This document shows, in pieces, positions 57,565-64,000 of a stretch of 64,000 bases of DNA (position 1 is the first letter of the stretch; each line of letters opens with the position of its first letter). The notes under the pieces are model-generated. The model had not been told where the DNA came from, did not search any database, and saw only the letters and a program-made list of their open reading frames with translations. The position numbers and the translations under genes were made by a program. Source of the DNA: Ailurus styani (Eukaryota > Chordata > Mammalia > Carnivora > Ailuridae); contig LNAC01000340.1 of the NCBI GenBank assembly GCA_002007465.1, positions 143,232-207,231 of the forward strand. Reading direction: 5' to 3'.

Positions 57565-57765
57565 AACGCACCTGCCTCACAGTAGCTGTGTGACCTCAGA
57601 CAATTTCCACAGCCTCAGTGAGCCTCGGCCTGCCCATCTGTACAATGGGATAATCAAGCCTGCCTTGCACAATTGTTGGGGCCTGCACGCCATGAAGACT
57701 GAGTACCAGGCACAGAGTAGGCGTCCGATTCCTACTTGTTGGATATCTGAATGAGCAAAACTTCC
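57565..57765 (+). repeat. MIR
   Basis: CACAGTAGCTGTGTGACCTC, GCCCATCTGTACAATGGGAT and CCAGGCACAGAGTAGGCGTC cover most of the element. Confidence 0.75.
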
Positions 57766-58374
57766 CTCAGATTGGAGATAGCAATTCCTGCTTCAGGTCA
57801 CATGAAATGAGGTGGGAAAACATACGTATAGATGAGTCTGTATGTTGCCTGGACTGAAAAATACTTTTTTTTTTTAACTGGTGCATCCTTCACGTACTGA
57901 ATTTAGTCTAGTTAATGGAATTTCTGAGTCTTACACTTACTATTTAGGAAATATAATGAAATACTATATATTTTTTTTCTCTTCAAAAATGATTTCCAAA
58001 CTTGATGAATATTTAGCTGGGCCAATCAATGAATATGTCTTCTACACACCAATCATGATTCTGGAGACAAAGGAGTCAAGAATTGAGAGCTAAAGGACTT
58101 AAAAATAACCTGGAGACTGAATGGAACTGACTTCCTTTGTCTCCCCGCTCTGCACCTGTGCGTTCTGGGCTGCCCAGGGCATCTCGCTCATATCCTGGGT
58201 GTTAGTAAGAGCTGCGTGCTGGACTTGGGGCATGGAGATGGACAGTGGCCCCCGGGAGATCATGCTCCATCTACGGAATGACAATAAGGAAAAGAACCAT
58301 CTCGAAGAGTGTTGTTAGCATCCTCGAAGGGGGCTGAGTCTAGATCTAGTGTTGGGGAACCAGAAAAACTGGTT

Positions 58375-58562
58375 GTATCTCTGGGTGTCTGGGTTTGATA
58401 TCTGGTTCCTAACCCCGTGACTTAGTAACTGTGTGATGCTGGGAGAGTTACCTAATCTTGCTGGGCCTTGATTTCTTCTTCTGTAAAATGGGACAGCACT
58501 ACTTTCCTGGCTGACAACAGTATCTGTTTTGAGGTTCAGGTGAGAAAACGTTAAAAGCCTTT
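58375..58562 (+). repeat. MIR
   Basis: GACTTAGTAACTGTGTGATG and CTTCTTCTGTAAAATGGGAC, running into a SINE insertion at 58581. Confidence 0.7.
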
Positions 58563-58580
58563 AAGAATTACAAAGCAATA

Positions 58581-58765
58581 TGGGGCACCTGTATGGCTCA
58601 GTTGATTAAGTGTCTGCCTTCAGCTCAGGTCATGCCTGGGGTCCCAGGATCGAGTCCTGCATCAGGTTCCCTGCTCAATGGGGAGTCTTCCTCTCCATCT
58701 CCATTTGCACCAACCCCCACCTCTTGTTCTCTCTTTCTGATTAAATAAACACAATCTTAGAAAAA
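58581..58765 (+). repeat. CAN SINE with target-site duplication
   Basis: TGGGGCACCTGTATGGCTCA head and TAAATAAACACAATCTTAGA tail. Duplications AAGAATTACAAAGCAATA (58563) and AAGAGTTATAAAGCAATA (58766) differ at two bases. Confidence 0.94.
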
Positions 58766-58899
58766 AAGAGTTATAAAGCAATACATAGGTAGGAGTCTCC
58801 ATTGTTATTTCAGGGATACTAGAGGCGTGGGGGCAATGTTAGTTACTAACGACCATGTCGGGAGCACTTTCTTCCTTTCAGGCCTTGCCTGTGCAAGTG

Positions 58900-59105
58900 T
58901 CTCATATTCTTGGCCTCACTTTGTGCCTGTGCCAACCTCTGAGGGTGGCTGCTTTCATAATGGCCATGCTATGGGTCGGGAAACAAAGGTCCAGAGAGGC
59001 TAACTAGCTTGCCCAAAAATGCACAGCTAATTAACCGTGGTGGTGGGATTTGGATCTAGACAATGGGACTCTGGAGCCCAATCTCCTAACCTTTAAGCTA
59101 TGGAG
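58900..59105 (-). repeat. MIR, antisense
   Basis: GGAAACAAAGGTCCAGAGAG, CTAGCTTGCCCAAAAATGCA and GGGACTCTGGAGCCCAATCT. Confidence 0.7.
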
Positions 59106-59639
59106 TCTCCTGAGAGCATGGCAAACAAGGAATACTCGGGCAGCCACAGTTAAGACAACATCTTACTTTCCCTGCCACCCAGCCGACTCAGGACTGTTGC
59201 AAAGGGAAGAGCTGAGCCTCGTGGCCAGCTCAGATTCGAGCTGGGGACAGCAGGCAAGGAGGTGGGAGGGAGCCTGCAGGGAAGGTGCCACTCCCGGGAA
59301 GCAGGGGGCAGGGCAGTCTTGTGGGCAGAGGGTGGGCTTTGGAGGATGAGCCCCGAGGACCTCATCCCTGGTACCTCCGTCTATAAACTGTCCCTCCAAC
59401 AGCCTCCTAATCCGTGAAGTGGGAAGATGAGACCTCGGAAGGCTGCCTCAGGGATTAAAGGAGACAAGTAATGAATGTAGATCTCCTACTGTAATCAATA
59501 GCCGGCACACAGTAGGTCCTCAATAAATGGCTGCTCCTTAGCCTCTCCCCAAGACATGCGGTTATTCCAGGTGGCAAGGTATAAGGGATGGCAGTGCAGG
59601 TAGAAACTGCCTAGACAGCCAGGACAGAAACCCAAGGAG

Positions 59640-59895
59640 AGTACAACTCAGTGGTTAGGACTGTGGGCCTGGAGATCTGGGCCACCTGAAACCCTATCCT
59701 GGCTTCACCACTTACTGGTCCTATGATCTCGGGCATATTACTTAACCTATCTGTGCCTCAGTTTCCTTACCTATAGAGTGGGCATAATAACAGTATCCAC
59801 TTCCCCCAGGTTTGGGAAATATGAGATATTAATTAATCTGTGTAAAGCACTTCGAGTAGCCTCGCATACAGTAAGCATTCGATAAATTCCAGCAA
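59640..59895 (+). repeat. MIR, essentially full length
   Basis: CAACTCAGTGGTTAGGACTG at the 5' end, CTTACTGGTCCTATGATCTC in the core, and GCATACAGTAAGCATTCGAT at the 3' end. Confidence 0.85.
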
Positions 59896-60074
59896 TGACT
59901 TCGATCAGTCCCCTGCATGTTCCCTGGCTGAGGGGCACCTCTGGGTCTTCAGAGGGCTCTGACTTATGCTGCAAACCCTCCATTTCCTTGCAGACCCCAA
60001 TCAGATCCTAGACAGGTGGAAATCTCTGAGGTCTGGTCACATGACTGGGCTAGATGAAGGGATTTGAAAATGGT

Positions 60075-60302
60075 GATTATGTATGAGTCTGAAGTCTTTC
60101 ACAGGGTGTATTCAGTGTGTAAAGTCTCTAAACTCTTCGGGGGTCTGTGTTCCAAGTTTGCCTCTGTGGCATCTGGGGTTCTATATTCAAGGTGTGAGGT
60201 CTCTGAACTCATCCAGGGTGTGGGTTTCAAGGTTTGAATCTCGAGCATGTTTAGCATGTGAGGCCTCTTAAATCTTGAAGACGTTTGTCCTAAGGTGTCT
60301 GA
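60075..60302 (-). repeat. Degenerate ~39-bp tandem repeat, inverted block
   Basis: Units start GTGTAAAGTCTCTAAACTCT, GTTTGCCTCTGTGGCATCTG and GTGTGAGGTCTCTGAACTCA at spacings of 36-40 bases. They are the reverse complement of the unit at 61445-62280. Confidence 0.85.
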
Positions 60303-60767
60303 AAAATTTATTTTTACTGACCAAGGTATAATTGATGTACGGTATTATATTAGTTTTAGATGTACCCAATAGCGTGATTTGACATTTGTATACATTGTGA
60401 AATGGTCACCACCAGAAGTCCAGTTACCATCTGTCACCTTACAAGTTAATAAGTATTACTGAATATATTCCCCATTTCATGACTTATTTTATAACCAGGA
60501 AGCTGTACTTCTTCATCCCCTTCACCCATCTGCCCAGTGTCCCCTTCCCCTCTCCGCTGGCAACCAACAATCTATTCTTTGAATCCATGAATCTGGGTTT
60601 TGTTGTTGTTTTGGTTTTTTTAGATTCCACATATAAGCGAAATCATGTGGTATTTGTCTTTCTCTGTCTGACTTTTCACTTAACATAATACCCCCAAGGT
60701 CTATCTGTGTTGTTACGAATGGCAAGATTTCAATGGTTTTGATGACTAAGTAGTATTCCACTGTGTG

Positions 60768-60806
<39 letters not shown>

Positions 60807-61360
60807 TTACATATATTATTTGTATCATAGCATTTATCATATATTTGCTTATATATATCATATATATTATTCATTCATCCATCGATAGACACAGCATGTT
60901 TCCATATCTTAGCCATTATAAACAATGTGTGATAAACACAGGGGTGCATGTATCTTTTCCAATTAGTGTTTTTGTTTTCTTCAGATGGAACTGCTGGATC
61001 CTATGGTAACTCTGTTTTTAATTTTTTGAGGAACCTCCACACTGTTTTCCACAGTGGCTGCACCCGTTCGCATTCCCACCAACAGTGCATGAACGTTCCC
61101 CCTTTCCACATCCTCGCTAACACTTGTTTCTTGTCTTTTTGATAACGTCGTTCTGACAGGTGTGAGGTGATCTCTCATTGTGGTTTTGACTTGCATTTTC
61201 TTGATGATGAGTGATGTTAACATCTCTTCATGTGCTTGTTGGCCATCAGTGTGTCCTCTTTGGGGAAATGTCTATTCAGATCCTCTGCCCACTTTATAAT
61301 CAGATTGTTTAGTTTTTCGTTATTGAGTTGTGTGAGTTCTGTACACATTTTAGACTCATA
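60303..61360 (-). repeat. Old L1 3' part, antisense, with AT microsatellite
   Basis: ATTGTGAAATGGTCACCACC, ACATATAAGCGAAATCATGT, CACAGTGGCTGCACCCGTTC and CTTTTTGATAACGTCGTTCT are the reversed L1 ORF2 end and 3' region. A (TA)n tract occupies 60771-60870. Confidence 0.9.
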
Positions 61361-61364
61361 CCTT

Positions 61365-62280
61365 GAAATACAGATCACCAAAAAAGTTCAGAAACCCCAC
61401 TCATCAGCACAAATCCCCAAATAGCAGATGGACATTAAACATTTAACAAACAACTTAGAGACCTCAAACTCTGCGATGAGGACCCTCAAACTGCTCAGAC
61501 AACTCACACCTTGGACACAGATGCCCAAACTCCCCAGAGCCCTCAGACTCTAGACAGAGAAGCCCACACAGCTGGTAAGTGGAGATTTACAAATGGCTCA
61601 AGGGATTTACTCCACTGAACACAGAAACCCAAGTGTTCAGAATGTGATACTCGGAATACAGACTTCCCAAATACTTCCAGAACCTCACAGTCTGAAGACA
61701 GATACAGAAACAGAGCAGAGGCCTGTGGAGAGACATGTTTTGGACACACACCCAAAACTATCTTGTACACCATACACCAAGAATACAATTCCCAAACAGC
61801 CAGAGACCTCACACCCTGGGAAACAGCTAGCCAGTTCGCCCCTCCGCCCCCAGAACAAAGGCTCCGACCAGCCAATAGATCTCACATGTGGATACAGACC
61901 CTTTCAACAGCTCAGAGGGCTTGACTCTGAGTTCAGAGAGAACCATCCATCTAGGTAGGAGGCAGAAGCTACAAGGAACCTAGGATCTTCCAACCCTGCA
62001 CAGACCACACAAAGTAGCTGGGAGACTTCAGACCTGGGACACAGACCCTCAAGTAGCCAGACCAGTCAAAATGTGAGCACAGGACCTGCCAACAGCCCAC
62101 AGACACTGTGACGCAGACTTCTCAGCAATTCAGAGATCTCACACCCAGGGATACAGACCCCTAAACAGTTTAGTTACACCCAAGGACACGGACACTCAAG
62201 GAACTCAGAGACCTCACAAACTGGGTGAACCCCCCCCCACAAACTGAATGAATTCCACCCCCCCACAAACTATCTAGAAA
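61365..62280 (+). repeat. Degenerate ~39-bp tandem repeat, direct block
   Basis: Roughly twenty units of an approximate form AGAGACCTCACACTCTGGAC followed by ACAGACCCCCAAACAGCTC. Clear examples begin near 61448, 61490, 61528, 61798 and 62122. Divergence between units is high, so the array is old. I do not recognise the family. Confidence 0.88.
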
Positions 62281-62282
62281 CT

Positions 62283-63420
62283 CCAGACACTGAGAAATGC
62301 AAATCAAAACCACAAGGAGCTATGGCCTAACACCTGTCAGAATGGCTCTCCTCAAAAAGCTAAGAAATAACAAGGGTTGGCGAGGATGTGGAGAAAAGGG
62401 AACCCTTGTACGCTGCTGGTAGAAATATATATTGGCACAGCCACCATAGAAAGCAGTGTGAAAGCTCCTCAAAAAAATAAAAATAAAACTACCCTCTGAT
62501 CCAGTAATCCCACTTCTGGGTTTATCTCCAAAGGAAATGAAAACAGGATTTCAAATTCTGGAGCCCCATGTTCAACTGCAGCATTAGTCACCATAGTCAA
62601 GATACGGAAACAACCTGAGTGTTTGTCAATGGAGAAACAGATAAATAAGATGTGGAAAAAAAATGTGTGTACATAATGGAATATTATGCAGCCACGAGAA
62701 AGAAGGAAACCCTACCATTTGCAACAGCTTGGATGGACCTTGAGGGCATTATGTTAAGTGAAAGAAGGCAGACAGAGAGAGATGAACACCGAACACTGTG
62801 TGCTCTCACTTCTATGTGGAAACTAAATTGAGCTCAGAGAAATGGAGAGTAGGATGGTGGTTGCCAGGAGCGGGGGCGGGGGGGGAAGGGGAGATGTTGG
62901 TCCAAGGGTACACACTTCCTATTATAAGATGAATAAGTTCTGGGGATCTCATGTACATACAGCACACTGATTATAGCTAAAAATACGGTATCCTATACAC
63001 CAGAAAGTTGCTAAGACAGTGGGTCTTAAATGTTCTACCCACGGGGCGCCTGGGTGGCTCAGTGGGTTAAAGCCTCTGCCTTCGGCTCAGGTCATGATCT
63101 CAGGGTCCTGGGATCAAGCCCCCCATCGGGCACTCTGCTCAGCAGGGAGCCTGCTTCCTCCTCTCTCTCTGCCTGCCTCTCTGTCTACTTGTAATCTCTC
63201 TGTCGAGTAAATAAAATCTTTAAAAAATTTAAAAAAAGGTTTAAAAAAATGTTCTGCCCACAAAAAAGATATGGTCACTGTGTGACAGGAGGCAGGTGTG
63301 AGCTAATGGTGTGCTGGTCATCACTGTGCAATATTTAAATGTATCAAATCAACACTTGGTACACCTAAAACGTCCACACTGAGCTATGTCAATTACATCT
63401 CACCAAAGCTGGGAAATAAA
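62283..63420 (+). repeat. Old L1 3' part, sense
   Basis: GAAATGCAAATCAAAACCAC, GAGGATGTGGAGAAAAGGGA and GGAATATTATGCAGCCACGA are the L1 ORF2 end. CTAAAACGTCCACACTGAGC near 63368 is the 3' end. A SINE splits it at 63043-63246. Confidence 0.9.
63043..63246 (+). repeat. CAN SINE inside L1, with target-site duplication
   Basis: GGGGCGCCTGGGTGGCTCAG head with GTGGGTTAAAGCCTCTGCC. Duplications AAATGTTCTACCCAC (63028) and AAATGTTCTGCCCAC (63247) differ at one base. Confidence 0.96.
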
Positions 63421-63839
63421 GAAAGAAAATGGTGACTGACCCCTGAAAGACAGCACAACGAGTCAGGACAGTGCACACACAGGCACACACACAGCCCTGA
63501 GCTTCCTGCTTTTTGCATTTAGATCCAGGTTTTGACTCAGCCAAGTGAGCAACTGTATTTCTTTTGCTTTGGGTAAAAATGAGCCCCTGTGCATGGGGTC
63601 CCTGAGTGGCCCAAGAAGAACCCCTAGCCTGAGGGAGGAGACGTGGGTACAGATCCAGGAAAGAGACAGCCACCCCATCCCCATGTAGGCGAAAAAGCAG
63701 AGAAGAGCTCTTAGCCAGCCAGCAACTGTTCCCTGCAAGGGGTTGTCAGAAACTACAGCAGGACCGGCATTTCTTTCTTGCGCAGAGAGGGAGGGAGGGA
63801 GGGAGAGTAAGAAGGAGGTGAAAGAGAGAAGCACACGGT

Positions 63840-64000
63840 TATCTGGTCATCGAAGAACCCGAGCACTCCCACGCAGCCTTGCTCCTGTCCCCCCCCGCCC
63901 CCGTCCCTGCCAGTCCAGGGACCCGCTGCGTGTCAAGCCCGCGTCTGTCACTACTACCGGCCGAGCAGGCACGGTTCGCGGGGCGCCAAGCGCGGGGCGG
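63840..64000. promoter_or_regulatory. CpG-rich edge, possible promoter of a short ABTB3 isoform
   Basis: I count about 18 CpG in the last 160 bases, near the number expected without CpG loss, against strong depletion elsewhere. A GC box GGGGCGG closes the window. No start codon or splice donor can be assigned. Confidence 0.45.

Noticed and set aside
61365..62280. CRISPR array because of a ~39-base period
   Set aside because: Units abut without unique spacers, diverge strongly, and the host is a mammal.

Overview
This is vertebrate nuclear DNA from a carnivoran, most likely a mustelid or close musteloid. It carries 17 copies of the tRNA-Lys-derived CAN SINE, many with the caniform head GGGGCGCCTGGGTGGCTCAG. 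Several read GTGGGTTAAAGC at the diagnostic position I associate with mustelids. Carnivore-type L1 ends, ancient MIR/L2/hAT/MaLR fossils and intron-sized gaps between short GT-AG exons fit this. There is no bacterial-style gene organisation.

The only gene I can support is the central part of ABTB3 (BTBD11), on the minus strand. Ten coding exons lie between 35083 and 4023. Together they give 1279 coding bases (about 426 codons), and the frame is kept across every junction. They encode the segment just before the ankyrin repeats, the ankyrin repeats, an acidic and helical linker, and the first part of the BTB/POZ domain. The amino-terminal exons lie beyond the right edge and the rest of the BTB domain lies beyond the left edge. 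The exons cluster at 25.6-35.1 kb (seven exons) and 4.0-11.2 kb (three exons), separated by a 14.5-kb intron.

Layout. 1-4022 is intron with an unrepetitive left end and MIR, hAT and L2 relics. 4023-11133 holds the three last exons seen here, with several CAN SINEs. 11134-25650 is a large intron dominated by an old L1 (about 16.2-21.4 kb) into which five CAN SINEs were inserted; one contains an assembly gap of 170 N. 25651-35083 is the ankyrin exon cluster, including one intron of only 116 bp. 35084-64000 is a single upstream intron, or the 5' flank of a short isoform. It carries a perfect CTCF core 0.8 kb upstream of the first exon seen, many MIRs, a target-site-flanked carnivore L1 (49.1-50.4 kb), an L1 nested in a SINE (52.9-53.7 kb), and a CpG-rich edge at 63.84-64.0 kb that may be a promoter.

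The least ordinary structure is at 60.1-63.4 kb. A degenerate tandem array with a unit of about 39 bp occurs in two blocks of opposite orientation, paired with two L1 fragments also in opposite orientation. I do not recognise the array. I found no sign of a new multi-gene system; the remaining interest lies in repeat architecture and possible regulatory sequence.
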